Below are positions 1-14,893 of a stretch of DNA of 64,000 bases, in pieces. Position 1 is the stretch's first letter. Each line of letters opens with the position of its first letter. The stretch is from Aphis gossypii (taxonomy: Eukaryota > Arthropoda > Insecta > Hemiptera > Aphididae): contig NC_065531.1 in NCBI RefSeq assembly GCF_020184175.1, forward strand, positions 29,223,213 through 29,287,212, given 5' to 3'. The position numbers were made by a program, and so were the translations under genes. The notes under the pieces were generated by a model. The model did no database searches, was not told the DNA's origin, and was given only the letters and a program-made list of their open reading frames with translations.

Positions 1-25
1 ATAAAAATAATAATATAATAATATT

Positions 26-175
26 ATGAAAGAATGTCGGGCTGTAGTCGTTGATGATGCCGCCAATATTGCTTTTGTTATCACTCCCGAGGCCCTCATT
101 GTTCCGGACACTGCACGGTACTCTCTTCCCAGTTTTCGATTTCTAATAAAGGACAACTTCCACTACCACTACTAA
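26..175 (+). other. Short open frame in a GC-richer island at the left edge
   Basis: ATG at 26-28 opens a 49-codon frame ending TAA at 173-175. Composition is balanced (VVVDDAANIAF, TPEALIVPD), and the opposite strand is also open there (ATG at about 101 reading left). This probably reflects an exon or UTR-like island of a gene, but strand and identity cannot be decided. Confidence 0.2.
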
Positions 176-3100
176 TACTACTTACACTGCTGCTGGTACT
201 CCTACTGCTAAAAAATATATATTTTGTAGTTGTAGTACTAGCATGACTTTACTACGCTAGGTTATTCGTTTTGTGTTGCATCGTAAAATAAAAACGAGCG
301 TGCGCGAGCGAACACCGACCGTAGCTCTTCAGGAATGTGTGACGAGTAGAGCAATTGGTTCCCAAAACATTTTTTTAAGCCTAGAAAAATAAGAAAATAA
401 ACTGTACCTACATGTAATATATATATATAGTATACAATATACATACAAGAAGTTACAGTGGTTTTTGAGTGCAATAACGATGGCGAACATAAGGCATTGA
501 CTATTATTTATAGTATTTGCATGTATTATTATGAAATAGCGGTAGTGCATAAAAGAAGTAAAAAAAAATATAAATAAAATAAAATAAATCGTTACGTTTT
601 TCATATTATAGAGAAAAAAGAATAAACCGTTGGATTTCGCATGACCAATAAATGTTTATATTTCCAAAAAAATGCTTCCTGTACGCGGGTTTCGTAATAA
701 ACATGCTTGTTTTTTTTTATTGAGATCGTCTGTAAAATAATATCTATTCTGATGGTAAGAATGCATCATTATTATTGCCTCCCTAGAACGTTAATATCAG
801 CATCGGAGATAAATTTAACCCAGAAAAAAATATTATGTTTTAATTTTCGTTTAAAGCTTTTCGTGACTTCAGAACAATAATCTTTTATTTAAAGTTTACT
901 TAACCTATAGTGATAGTTACAGTTCTAAAATGTTTCAAAAAATATACAATGTCACAATAAAAATGTTAATTTCCAATAAAAATATTTTAAGTTATATACA
1001 ACTGGTTGTGTTTCGTTTCTCAGAACAATAATATTGAAATAGCAGTGTACTACGTATGCAATGATTTATTGTTTTTTTTTTTTTTTTTTTGACATAATAT
1101 GTAATTGAACTTTTGTATTTGTGCGTTTTAGTTTTTCATCAATTCGTATCATATATATTTTTCTAAAAAAAATTAACGATGACTTTAAAAATATACAAAT
1201 GATTAATATTTCTGAATAATAAATAATTGTTTTAATAATTATATATAAAAAAAAAACAATTTATTGTACTCATTAAAATAATTACAAAACTTAAAAACCT
1301 TGAGATCAAATTTTTTTACTCAAAGCCAATGTCAACAGTTGAAAAGAATTGTTAAAATACTTACTAGTTGGATTAAAATAATGTCTATAATTATTTCTTC
1401 TAATATTATTTTTCATTGCTGTGCGAATATGCTTTTATTTTGAAATTTAATTTTTTTTATATTTAATTAAAAAGTAATTTTTAATATTTTAATATTGCTA
1501 CTTACCATACAATAAATATTAAACTATTTAGTATATTTTGTAAACTCATATTGGTTTGAACTATTATTGATTGTTTTGTTTTTTATTCTGATATAGGTAT
1601 ATGCTGTCATATTAAGAACGCGGCTAACCACATATTTTTTATTATGTTTGTATATTTTAATATAATATATTTTACTACCGTATCCCTGAATTTCTGCGTA
1701 GAAAAAAAAATTATCAATTAGATATTAAATTCATCTAAATTTAGTATTTATTAGATTACATTTTATGTGGTTTTTCCTAAATTGATATTTAGCTATTTCC
1801 ATTGATTTGGCCTTCTACTTATAAAAAATAATTTATTTAACTGTTATTAAACCGTCATTAAATTGGATAATATGTTATTACTGCCTTACATATTTTCAAG
1901 TTCAAAAAGTTCTATTCGTTCAATAACATTTAAGTATGCATTCATAAAAACTTAGTACATCATAGGTGCATAACCGCAAAATATTATTTTCTTATATTGC
2001 AGTCGACATATTAGAAAAAAAATTAAAACATTTCTATTTGCTTGGATTTGTGATTAAAACACTCGAAAGATAAGAATTTATTTTAAATTACAATCGAGTT
2101 AATCGAATAAAGCTATAAAACAATTAAGATAACACTGTTAATTGAAGACCTACTCCAACTCTTATTGTGTTACATTATCTCCTTAAAAACCAAAATACAT
2201 TGATACTACTTATAGTTATAAGTGATTAACAGTGTACAATTTGTTTAACGAAATAATACGAGTACCTATACTGAGACAAATATGTGTTTTTAGTTGCGTT
2301 TAGATTTGCAGAATCTCAAATATTATAATTGCATTAAGTAACTTGACGCATTATTATTTTTATCGCTTCAATCTATGAAAACAAAAACATCGTAGTATAC
2401 GTCATTGTATCATTCTATGTACGTTTTTAAAATACTTTGAATAATCGTTATTATATTATATTAAGTAGTCTTATATAATGTGATATCAATATTATGTATA
2501 CTTAAGTGAAATATTCTAATATACTTGATTAGTTTTGATCACGTGATAGGTATATTCGTACTACCCACCTACTAATTAATTTATCGTTGCTCCTGTTTAA
2601 ACGTTAATTATAATCATTAAATAAACATTTTATCAAACAATACCTACATAGTCCGAAATATTAAATTGTCTTATGGATCGGTAATTTATGATTATTGGTC
2701 GACGCAATTATTAATATTGCCCCTTATTGTATATATTTTATTTTATATACCTTGTATACGGTAGTCGATCCTAATAGATGATTTAAGTAATTGCATAAAT
2801 AATAACGTGGGTGAATATTTTATGATGTGATATATATCTATAGAGCAAGAGATCTAAATTAGTCGCTTAAATTATTTGTCATAAATAGGGGCATGACCTC
2901 TTGCGGAATTGAATTTGAGTTTTCCAGTTCTAACGCTGCATTTTATTCGTCATTAATTAATTTTGTACCTCTTTAATGAAATTGTTAACATCGTATAATA
3001 TGGGGTGACAATCATTTTTTGAACGTACCGGATGTCGTTATTTATGAGTATAGTTATAAATTGTTATCAGGCTATACTGTGTAACATTGTAGCAGTGCAG

Positions 3101-6100
3101 AGAATGATAATATCGCATGTGCGGTGAAAATACTTAATGAATATATCTTTATCATTTACAATTACGTTTAGTATTTAACCAGTGATTTGATGTCGAATGT
3201 AGTTGCAAATAATATACTTAGTTTTATCTTCATATTTGTGACGTACGAGTGGTGATCAATATGTAGGTATGGTATCAAGTAAACTGATTTTCGAAAGACT
3301 TAGGCGTTAGATCATAGGTTTAATGATTTACCACTTTGAAGCAGGTATCTACGTCTATGTAACCCTCTCGACCTTCGATTATTCCAACACCGGATTCACA
3401 CATTTCTCTGTAATTCCTTTCTCTTGATCCAATGTAATATCGATTGACGATAACTACGCACCAAAGTGCACATTTGTTTTTTTCTGAAAATGATGATCGA
3501 CTCATTAATCATTTTACGTCACGACACTTGACACAGTAGAAGGATTATTTTTGATTCTTTAAATCAGTGTTGACGTACAAACTAACGTCATTGTTTTGTT
3601 ACATAAAGTATTAAAGTTGTGTATCGAAGATTAACCGTTCGTTATTTATACGTATGGCTCATAATCGTGTGGCACTTGTGAATTAATTTTATCATCTTCT
3701 CTCTTTCTCGTATTTCAATATTTGTATGGAAAAATGTTTAATAATAATACGCAACTAGTATTAAAATATATAGGCGCATTAATTATTGGAATTGTTGTGA
3801 AGTATATAATGTAAAATATGTTGTGTTCCGAAAATATTTGCATACCCGTTCACCTAAAACGATATTCATCGTACACACGGTCGGTGTCAACTTTATATAG
3901 GTATATAATATAATTCTATACAGGCGGGATTAGCATTTGCCAAATATGGGCCACGAGTCTGTTACACTTTATCTGTTACAGAGACCACCTCCAATAACTG
4001 AACTTTGCAGTAAACATTTAATTGGTCGTTAGGTGATTTAGGTCAACATAGTCAACTAGTGCACCGCGATTCCAGACTTCCAACGAAACTTCCATCTCTT
4101 TTATTAATATTATTTTAACAATGTAATATTATGCGACTACCGATCGTCTTTTTCTTATACAACAAAATAATTATTACATATACTATGCATATACTTAGCA
4201 TGATATATTATGGGTCGATAAATATTATTTCTGCAGGATTCATTGTAGCTTGTAGGACTTGTAGCTTGTACACATTCACCTTGTCATAATATTATGTTGC
4301 AGTTTATCCTCCATGTTTACACTATATTACTTATAAATCCCAACTGCGACAATAATATCGTTACGAAAATCTGTAATAGATAAGTAGATACGTGTTTTCT
4401 GAGGTGTTTAACTAAATGCATGTACGTATGCAACAACACAATTATATATTTACCAACACTTGTATATCACTATTTAGTGTGCAGTGCAACTTAAATTTAC
4501 ACTTCATTAAATGTATTCAACGTAGGTATTATTATAATATGATGTTTTCAATCATATGTAAATAATTATTTATATTCTTCATCATACTCTATGGTACGTA
4601 CCTATACTAACTGTTCAGAAATGACTTGCATTTAAACAAAATTTTACTATCGTAATAATTTTCGAAAGTAATGAACATCTATAATTGGCGATTCGCAGAT
4701 TCTAAGTTACAGCCAAACCTGTAATTATTATCACACGTATGTTGTGTAATGTACGAAGCGAATAGATAAATATCTATAATTTTAAATAAAATTAATAAAA
4801 GTTATACAATAGTTACCTATACAATTAACTATAAAAAATACTTATAAATAGTCCGTTAATATAAACTTATAATATTACCTTAAATTCAGGCTATTATAAT
4901 TATACCATTGGTATACATATAAATGGTTTTAACAGTAGTTTATTACGAAATAAAACCTAGTACATTACTATTAAGTTCAGTAAAAATACTCGTGGTAAAA
5001 TAATTATTATACAATCAATAAAAACAATAATAAAACGTATCGTTCTAGAACATTAATTGCTGTAGATGACTGGTTAACTGAAAATGTATTATTATACAAG
5101 CGTTGTATTCGTAGTCGATCGACAGAAAAACAAAAATTATAAAAAAGGATTTTTTTTCAAAATTAAGGAGTGTTTTGAAATATGTTTGGTGATAGGTATG
5201 CGGTATTTCTATGTGTGGAAAATCTGATACAGTGTAAAATTATTATTTTAAAACACAATGTTTAGGCAGCTATTCTCGTACTCCAGTGTTTAAAACAGGA
5301 ATAACCAATGCTTTAGCCTACACTGAAAATAGAGTATAGAAAAAGTAAAAAAATTAATTCGAATGTCGTAAATAGAACTAGTGCGCGATGTCGTGTGTTA
5401 GTGCGGTACTGCGGTGTATGTACATACGATTCATAATAATATCTTAACATTATACGCAAATTTTAAAACATTTTTAAATGTTAGCGTTTACGGTTATAGC
5501 TGGTTAATCTTCGCAAAGTCATGTGTTTTTAAACTAATTCTCTACACCATTGAATAGATTATATACTTTAATACGGCGCATATCTCCGTATATTGTAATA
5601 GCATGTACCTATACTGTATAGTGTATATTATATGGTCATCATAGCTGACGTTTTAACGGTCGAAATATTAATTAGGCACCGCTATTAAAATACACATCGT
5701 ACGCACAACGCGCTCCATATACTCATTGGCACGGAACGGTTGGGCTATCCTATAAAACGTCATCCTATTATAGTTATTCGCATATATTATTATTGAAAAA
5801 CGAAACTATATTTATTTTTCTGCAATAGGTATACAGGGACAATATAATTATAAAATATATTATGATAATATGATATGTATAGGTATAATCTGTGATACCT
5901 ATATAGCTGGATTCGATTTATAGAAATGTATTCGATTTAAGTATAAAACAGCTCGTTAAAGTTCTGTTCGATCATTACTATTTTCCACAATGACATCGGT
6001 GTGCGAAAGTGTACATTATTATAGTCAAACGACGAGATCAAGGTCGTCCACTTTAATGGTTTAGACTGTACGGGGGCCGTTTAACCGTGTAAGGTAACTT

Positions 6101-9100
6101 GAATGTCGTGCGAAACCGGTTCACTTGGACGAGACGCTGCAGCAAAGATAAAAAAAAAACCTCTGTATGTAAACAATGTTGTTTAGGGGTGGAAAAATAG
6201 TAGATAATTCATATTATGTATATTGTACATGGTTCGTTGTACATAGATATTCAAGCCGATACGCACAATATTGTGATATACTTTTAACGTGATTAAAGTA
6301 AATTTGTATCCGCAAGGGGGTTGATAGCATGCAGTTGTCACGTCTAAAAATAAAATCAAGTATTACGCAAACAAAAATATTTTAATTATTTAATAGATAT
6401 TCGAACCCTATATCAATGAGTATTCAAAAAAATATACCTACTCATTGTAAAAGAAAAGAAATCGAAAGAGTTCATAGAATTTATTTTGACTTGTAAGTGT
6501 TTAGAGGTAATTTGAAAGTATAACGTCTGTGTTCATAGTATTACATTTTACCTAACTACCTATTATTGGATTATATTATTTATATTTTTGATATTTATAT
6601 TTACATAAGACATAATTCAGTCAGAATTATTAAAAATATACTTACGGCTGGCTCGTATCGTTGAACGGGATTTAGGTCACACTGCGACGATATGCGCACA
6701 AGTTCTTTAATGATAAGTGGTTTTAAAGCCCAGTCGATGGGTATAATATAATAACAAATAAATAATAACTATACATCTAACTATATAAAAGAATAATGTA
6801 GGTAAAAATTGTGTTTTTCCTACTTATTATTATTATTTATTATTCAAAATTTCGTCATAAGGCCTAACACAGAATACGTTACACCGGAAAACCACTGTAC
6901 CGTGTATCCTCGTTTAACATACACGTTCATCTATCATTAGGCCAGCAGTGTTCCGATACACTCAACTGGAACAGTTTTACTATTGCGTTTTATATACATA
7001 CGAGTATACGTGTACATTCGTTATTTACCATTGCTTAATGGTTTCAGGCCAACTTCACTGAGTATAATTTTATTCTTCTCCATCCCTCAGCTAATAAATA
7101 TTTTTTTTCTGTTCATAACCTTATAGTCTTAGACGATCGGATTCTGAAATCGTCTGCTCTTTGTTAATATTGTCGCGTGTCACTGCAATAATCGACTGTT
7201 TACATGTTTCTATACAAGGCGTTCTACAAAGAATGGTCACTTACATTTTCAATCGAAAGATCATGGAAGTTTTTTCAGGTTTTATTTATGTCTCGGATGT
7301 TTATATAAATCTTAACAAATGGTTCTAGAAACAACTGATAAGTTAAAATCGAATTATCAGTCATCATTTTGTTTTCATTCTACAACAGTTACTTTCAACA
7401 ACAACAATAATATCTACTGTAGTACTGTCTCATTAAATAATATACTAGAAATAATTTTCCAAGTTTTGAATAGTTTTTTTGATGTTGTTCGTATGGAAGA
7501 ATAGCTCCAACTGAGGGTGATTAATATAATAAAATTATTCAAAGTTTCTTTAAAATCATAATAATTATTATTTATTTTATATTATCAATTCATACTTTTT
7601 GTATAGGAAGATTTTAGTTTTATAAGTATAGTTGTATAAAATCAATTATTATTATATTCACCTATAGAGATACATAGAACATTTGTAAGAGTACCCTTTA
7701 ACATATTATGCTAAATTTGTATTTAAAATTAGTTTATTTTTTAAGGATGTTCTATATTTATAAGTTATCGTCGGTGGTAAGCACACAAAATACAAATAAT
7801 AATAATGTTGATCGGATGAAGTATACAGTTTTGTGTATTTTCTAATCTTGCACATCGACTTAAATATCAAAATTATCCAACTTAGGAATACAGTTCTTTG
7901 ATGCGTTTGGAAAACGTTTATCATCGTAATTCTGATCTAAATCGTAGTACATAATGACGAAGTACACTGGCAATGGTAATGTTGAATCAATCGAAACCGC
8001 AGTAGTATACGGTTTGGTTTAATATATTATAATAGGTACACAAGACTAGGTATAGTTCATTTTTTTTTTCGTAAAATAAAAAAAAAAAATCTTAATTGCC
8101 CGCATTGTATCCCAGTCCATTTTTCTTCGTCGGCACCCGATGCCCAGCTGTGATGGCCTGGTCGATTTTTTTTCGTATTCTACGCATTCATTTTTGTTTC
8201 GTATATTATTCCTTCTTCACCGCACGTCATTATAATATTATGTTGCTGCAGTCACGAACCGGTTTCGGAAATGATGCTGCCTTACAAAGTTCCGGGTCTC
8301 CCTCGCCTGGAGAAGAGTAACATGGAAACATACAATAACATAATATACGTATTCGGTGTGAACGACGCCGAAGTATGCGGTCTGCCGTAAGCGGATCCCG
8401 ATTAGGATGGACCATAAATATGGAGTTCATTTTGTTACGTAAAGATCTCTTATAATATCGGTATTATATATTATTATAATAGATGAATAGTATTATAGAA
8501 CTAAAAAAAAAATACATTTCAAAAGTTTTCATCTTAAGACCGAATCAATAGCGTTATTCTCATTGTGAATTCCAAATAACAAAAATAATAATTTCACTAA
8601 ATAATATCCACTTTCTGACATTCTTAATATATCTATAATATATAAAAGTTAAATACCTTGATGTGTGTTGTACCTATCGCGAGACTATGGGGTTATTATT
8701 ATGATTTTAATTTATTTAATATGCACATTGGACATATTAGACGGATTTGTAAATCAATATTGTATTAATTATTCATTATTGGTGCACAAGAAGTAATAGG
8801 TTGGCTAATTTGACTTAACACAATACCTTCATTATTTTATCATATTATTATTTACTATATTATGTAGGTACCTATGCGTCCTAATATTTGGTTTCGACCA
8901 AGCTCTAGTTGCTGTTTATAATAATATTTTATAAGTATTAACTAAAGATAATCTAATCATTCATACATATCATGCATTATCAAAATATATTGTGCTAATT
9001 CGAGTTTTGCAATTTATTTTCGTTTATTTGATATTTTATAATTAAATTTTGGACCTGCGCACGTCGGACAATGTTTTTTTTTTTTTTTAAATCATTTATA

Positions 9101-12100
9101 ATATCAGTTTTAGTATTATATTTATGTGCTGACCTGAAATAGCAACAGAGATCGTTCGTTTAGATGTTCCAATGCGGTTGACCCACTTATATATATATTA
9201 TATTAAGCTGCTTCTAATATATAAGTATATGATACTGTAGTGTATGTGTTGCTATCACCTAAGAAGAAACCGTTCTACTCATATCATACACGTGACTTTG
9301 TCTCATTAACTAGGTACAGTGAACCCCGAGGGACCTAATTTATTGTTTCTTATAGTTATATTTCTTTCGTTCGTTGTTGTTGTCATTTGTTATATATTAA
9401 CTAATAATTAATAACACAACATAATCGAGTTCATGCATACATATGTAGAGGCATAGACTATACAATATTGTTCCTTTTGGTTTTATTTTCATATACTTAC
9501 TGTTGTAATTTTTAAAACCAAAGGTAGTATAGTATTTTTTTATTTAATCCTATAATTAATTAGTGTGTATGTTCTAATTTTATGTACAATATACTATCAA
9601 ACAAGTGACTATATCCGTGGGATGAATAACATAAGTGTTTTGATAGTGGGATTAACAAAATTTACGTTTCGATATTCACGGAGATTATCCGAACGCCTAG
9701 GTTCCGGAACCAATCACATACCGTGTATCTACCTATCTATTTCATTTATCGTTTTTCTCGCGATGGATGATCAACGGTCAAGAGTAGTGTCGTAATAATT
9801 CGCATGTTTTATCGAGCTGCAGTGTTTTCCTTCGTGTGTGTCCTGTCTCTCCTCGGACCCGACATCCTATTTGACGGGATCGCTTATTTTTTTATTTTAA
9901 CATCAACTCGGTTTTCCTTGAGCGACTTCGCACGCAGTGTCGGCATGCACATACGGTTACTTTCACATCGCATTCCGATTGATTTTCGCACGACTCAAAT
10001 ACCAATGCACGCACACATTATATGTATTACTATACATATATGTATACTCGCTAAGAAATTCACGGTGCCGATTATAATAATATAAAAAATAAAATAAAAA
10101 TATTCATTTGTTTTCATGTTTGTTTGTTCGGAATAATGTGTCATCCAAAGATCGATGTGTAATATAATTAATAATAATTAATATGAAGTGTGTAACACTA
10201 TAATAATATATGCCAACTATGCAACGTGTGTAATATATTTTAATAACCGAGCTGCAATTAATGTAACGGTTGGATATGTATTTATGAATGCTATATTATC
10301 GATGAACAAAATATATTATGTGATAGGTATAGTGATGGAAGTAGGCACATTTAATGATATTTCAAAATCTGTATATCTATATCTTACATAATATACTTAC
10401 TTACGTTTGTATATTTGTCTAGTACATCATAATCACATTATCGCTTGTTAATTTATACACACCACCACCTTCGGTTTGTTCTGATTACATACTTGACCTT
10501 CACCTCTAGTTCTTGGATACACAATATAATGTAATCGATTTTTGGACCGTGATGGAAACTATCCGTGCGAAAACTTTTACGAGTAATCATAACAAGAGTA
10601 CCGAGTTCAATACTTATAGTAATTTATTATGTCATGTCGTATTCAGATACTTTTAGAAGTGTATATCGTATACGTATATAATAATAATAATATTGTACCT
10701 TTACATTAAAGACATTCTAAGAATTTGGTAGGTAAGTACGTAATTTTCTTTACTATGAGTCTCTGGGGGGTGTGGCATACCTATATGGACAATAATCTAA
10801 CGTTTGCGGGCACTCGTATCACGTCAAAACAAGCGATATAATATCGTCCATTAAAATAATAACAACGGTGTCCGATACGTGGGCTGGGTCACGCGACTCT
10901 CGCGCTGATGTCGCGTCTTGGAATAAATCATTGTTAAATGAAAATAATGAAGAAAAAAGGATTGTCATCTGTACACGCCGCTGGTTCATGTCGAAACATT
11001 GTATAATATTTACGGTGTATACTAAAGCAATGGATAACTTTGTTCCGACCCGATCGTCGTTGTCGTCGTCGATACGCTGCACTGTGTTTAATGTCATAGA
11101 AAGAACACACCGGAACGTGTGTACGCGAGATCGTAACGACAGTCTATATAAAGTACCTACGTACATTTGACGCGAAACCTTGAAATTCGTCTATTTTCTT
11201 TGAAATATATTGTCCGTGAACCGTGACTACATTGATTTGTGTGTCCGAACACTTTGTTTTATAGGTGAATATGTTACCGGCCGCATTGTACTAGTCGTCT
11301 CAAGGCGGTGTCCTGTGACGCTTTAACCTTCTTTCTATCGAAAAATATAATATACGGTATTATTAGGTCATAAGGTTCCGATATAGAAATGCCTACTGTT
11401 TTTAATTACTACGCAGAGCTTATAGTACCTACCCAACTTTATTTTTATTTTTGTTGAACGAAAATGTTCCAACGACTTTGTAAGAAACGATTGATCCCAT
11501 AAACTTAATCAACTGCAGAAGAAGGATTTAAATAGGTATAGGTATAGGTTGTAATACGAGAACATAGATGAACTTAATAATAATATATAAGCTCAAAAGG
11601 GATTTTGTCCCTTTAAACATTGTTACGACACTACGCGTTATTTTAAACATACACCGGTTTATATAAAAAATTATATTTAGTTAATATGTATCGTTTTTAT
11701 TCTAACAATAATAGTAATATCTAATAATATATTATATGGTGGAAAATCTTCTCAGTCGCGATGCAATATTCCGAATAATTAGAAAGCCGTCTCTGATTAT
11801 TTCTATTTGAAAATCCAGTACGGATGTTTAATCGAAATATTGTTGTAGTGTTGGCATACACTACCACCGTCACCACCTACATATACCATCACTACCACCA
11901 TTGTCACCGCCTACACCACACCTACACAGTGTTTATGTGACGTTCCGATCGCGGAACCAGTATTGGCACGCGCGCGCAATAACAAGTTATTTAGTAAGGA
12001 CCTGCAAAAGTACGGGAAGGGTGTGCAGAAACTGAGAATCGTGATCAGTGTGCGATATGACTTATTATTGTCTGTTTGCACGACAGCGGACGCGATAGCT

Positions 12101-12589
12101 TGGAAAAGCCAGCGCATAATAATACTATCATAATATATAGTAAGTTGACTGTTGCCAAATTGAGAATGATTCACGCAAACGAACTATTCTACACTCGCGT
12201 GATGAGAATATTATAATTAACTAATGATATTATGTATAGTATTATAAACATACGTGTACAACGAGGGGTGATGAATGATGATAATTATGTTGAGAGCTCT
12301 AGAAATAATAATTATATTGAGTTTTACTGTCTTCGTATGTATATATTATCTGTCCATCGGTAACATATACTGTTGTCTATCAGTATAGTTCATAATAATA
12401 ATAAAATAAAACAATATTACATCTATCTCTATTCTATATATTCACGCGAATATTTCAAGCGATATACCTACTATTCCAAATTGTAAACTTGGTAACTAGT
12501 CCACGGCAGCTTATTATACCCATTACCATCTACACAAACTAAATTAACTACATATTCGTGTTGTTGTTATCGTTATGCCAAATCTCTGA
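176..12589. other. Intergenic or intronic DNA upstream of the FAM43 exon
   Basis: AT-rich, without recognisable coding exons. It should contain, or lie within, the intron preceding the FAM43 terminal exon. I looked for the missing PTB start (a YLGN-type block followed by a donor) and did not find it. A GC-richer patch at 8096-8440 and a CpG-rich patch at 11860-12000 (cgatcgcggaacc, gcacgcgcgcgc) could be regulatory. Poly(T) runs at 1071-1090 and 9070-9086. Confidence 0.5.
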
Positions 12590-12630
12590 CCTTAACCTTA
12601 TCTAACGTTTTACCATTTTTTGGTTCCAGG
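12590..12630 (+). other. 3' splice acceptor of the FAM43 terminal exon
   Basis: The sequence before the exon has branch-point-like CTTAAC and TCTAAC (about 12594-12606), then a T-rich tract (12608-12625) and CAG at 12627-12629. Splicing here gives phase 1: an upstream base plus GT would make a Gly codon, which fits a Gly conserved at this place in FAM43 proteins. The intron therefore interrupts the PTB domain. A start at ATG 12635 would delete the first PTB strands and is less likely. Confidence 0.75.
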
Positions 12631-14098
12631 TGAAATGTGTGTGGAGAAGCCGCTGTGCAGCCTGTGGAAAAACTACACGTGCAATCAAAAACCGGACGTG
12701 CACATGAAGCTGACTATCACACAGTCAGGCTTGAAGGCGTTTACCAAGGAGCATGGGTTGACCGAATACTGGAGCCACCGGGTCACCTATTGCCTGGCGT
12801 CGCCGCAATACCCTCGCATATTCTGCTGGGTGTACCGGCACGAAGGCCGCAAGCTCAAGCAAGAACTTCGATGCCATGCAGTTGTGTGCACCAAAGAATC
12901 GGTGGCTAGACAGATCGCAGGTCAACTGCGTGGACGTCTGGCGCAGGCGCTCAATGAATTCAAGCGGGACAAGATCAGCCGACAGAACGCCCGGCTATCG
13001 TTGGCCAACAGCGTGTACGAAAATCCGTCGTTGCCTCGGCGAAAGATCCTGTTATCCACGGGGTCACATAATTACAGGCCGCCATTGGAGCGATCCAAGT
13101 CGGCGCCGCGGCTCGTATCCATCGAAGAGAGCTTGGAAGAGGATGACGAACCAGCCGACTCCTGCGCAGCATTTAGGAGGTGCCGGGCTGAGAATCGTTT
13201 ACGAACCGGCACGCTGCGCAACCGATTAGGTGGACTCCACGGTTATAGGGAAACAGCTGCGGCTACTGCAGCAGCCATTACTGCGGCTACCGCCGCCGCC
13301 GCTACTAACGCCACAGTTGATAGTACTACCGATGACGCTAAAGTGGTGGGCGACATCGAAAAACGACTGGCCAAAAACCTGCAGCTCGAGGAAGATGGAT
13401 CAACCGATGACGGCACAAAACCATCTCAAGACGTAGATTGCGATTCGGTTGAATCACTACCATCTTATCGAGACGTCGTAGCTGAAGATCAACAGTCCAC
13501 TTCCTCTTCTTCGTCATCGACGATTTGCGTCGAGCAACAGCAGCACGAACTGCTTCCCAAGTACAACGAAGTGATTGTCGATTGTCCACAGGGTCCAGAA
13601 GACGTGTGCTACAAATACAACAGTCTGGTCCGAGACCGAAAGAGGCTATTCGAGAGCATAGGTGGAGGCGTGGGTAAACGTCGCGATCAGTTCAAACGTA
13701 TGAGCTCAGACTCAGAGCTGCTGGGCGCTTACAACAACCTAGTGAAAAACCGAAAGCTGTTATTCGAAGGATGTTGTCCAGACCACGACGGTGACGATGA
13801 TTTAGACGTGGATGAGGAGGACTTGGATGAGGAAAAAGACTGTGGATATCCGGATGACGAGTCTACGCCTAGCTTACAGAGCATATCCAGTGGTGGGTCA
13901 GATGCGTGCAAAAAGATTGCCGTTGACCTAGACTCGCTGTCAGAGGAGGACAGCGATGAGAGTGGTTATGTGGAAGCGCCGCCGTCACGTTGTCCTGCCG
14001 ACGTGGCCGACCATGTAGACAAGGAAAAAGAACTGCACAAACGCAACAATCATACTATGGCCGCCAGGAACGCTTCTGCTCGACGGGTCGGCGCGTAA
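12630..14098 (+). CDS. FAM43: FAM43-family PTB-domain protein, terminal coding exon (5' part missing)
   Basis: Open frame of 488 complete codons plus stop (TAA 14096-14098). The frame also runs upstream to a TTG at 12620, but bases 12604-12629 are a pyrimidine-rich tract ending in CAG, so the exon most likely starts at 12630, with its first two bases completing a split Gly codon. Counting E (12632) as residue 1, residues 1-114 match the FAM43 PTB domain from its second strand on: KPDVHMKLT, HRVTYC, FCWVYRHE, LRCHAVV, LNEFKRDK. The family block YRPPLERSKSAPRLVSIEE follows at 148-166. After that come a poly-Ala stretch (209-226), a Ser run (289-296), two LPxYxxV motifs (276, 308), two YNxLVxxRKxLFE motifs (329, 367) and an acidic tract (387-402). 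Family members are thought to be cytoplasmic adaptor-like proteins with poorly known ligands. GC content and codon use differ sharply from the flanks. The family call is strong; molecular function is unknown. Confidence 0.93.
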
Positions 14099-14893
14099 AA
14101 ACCGCCCTCCTAATACCACGTGAAAAAGACTTTTTTTTAAAATTATTATTGATTTTATCATTTTGAATGTGTTGGTAGTGTATCGCCATCATTTTGTGTC
14201 TGGTGTGCACCAAGACGATACGATATATTATTATAATGACATGATATGTGTTATTATTATAGTATATACCAACTATTATTGTTAATATTATTATTGTTGT
14301 TGTTATTCCAAACGTGTGTGACCCCGGCGTGGGCGTGCGTTAGCTGAACAAGAAACAAGGACGCCAAGAAAGAACGACTGCAAATCGTTAGTAGTAAAAA
14401 AAATTTTAAACATCACAACTACTAGAACAAGCTCCTCCGTCGTCGTCATAGAAGTTGTTTTCGCGTGGAAAAAATAATCGTTACAATACTGCAGATAGCT
14501 CATCGTGAAAAGCATTGCCTGCGGACAAAAACTTGTTTTTTTCATTATTATTATTATTACTATTACTTTTAACATTGTAAAAAAAATCCAACCAGTTATA
14601 ACGTATTTATTTCATCTTTTTCATTCGAAATTTAATACACCATGGCTTTTGTCGTCGTTTGCCACTCGCACCCGTACGTCGTATATAATATTGTAATAAT
14701 AATAATAATAATAATAACAACAATAATAATATCGTAGATAATTATTACGTTTTGTGTACGTTATACGTACGTTTATATTTTATTATGTGTAAATATCACA
14801 AATCGACCTAGTCAAGCAATCGTATTATTAGGAATTAGTGTTTATAGGTTGCGAATCATATGTTTCATAGTTTAATATTATGTATAATTATAT

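Noticed and set aside
7955..7990. Possible YLGN-type PTB exon (tacactggcaatggtaatg)
   Set aside because: It reads Tyr-Thr-Gly-Asn, lacks the surrounding PTB residues and has no donor in the needed phase.
12620..12629. TTG-initiated start of the FAM43 frame
   Set aside because: The frame opening is an intronic pyrimidine tract and CAG acceptor; TTG is not a normal animal start.
12637..13589. Overlapping open frames on both strands across the FAM43 exon
   Set aside because: They are shadows of the real frame; none has the conserved PTB blocks.
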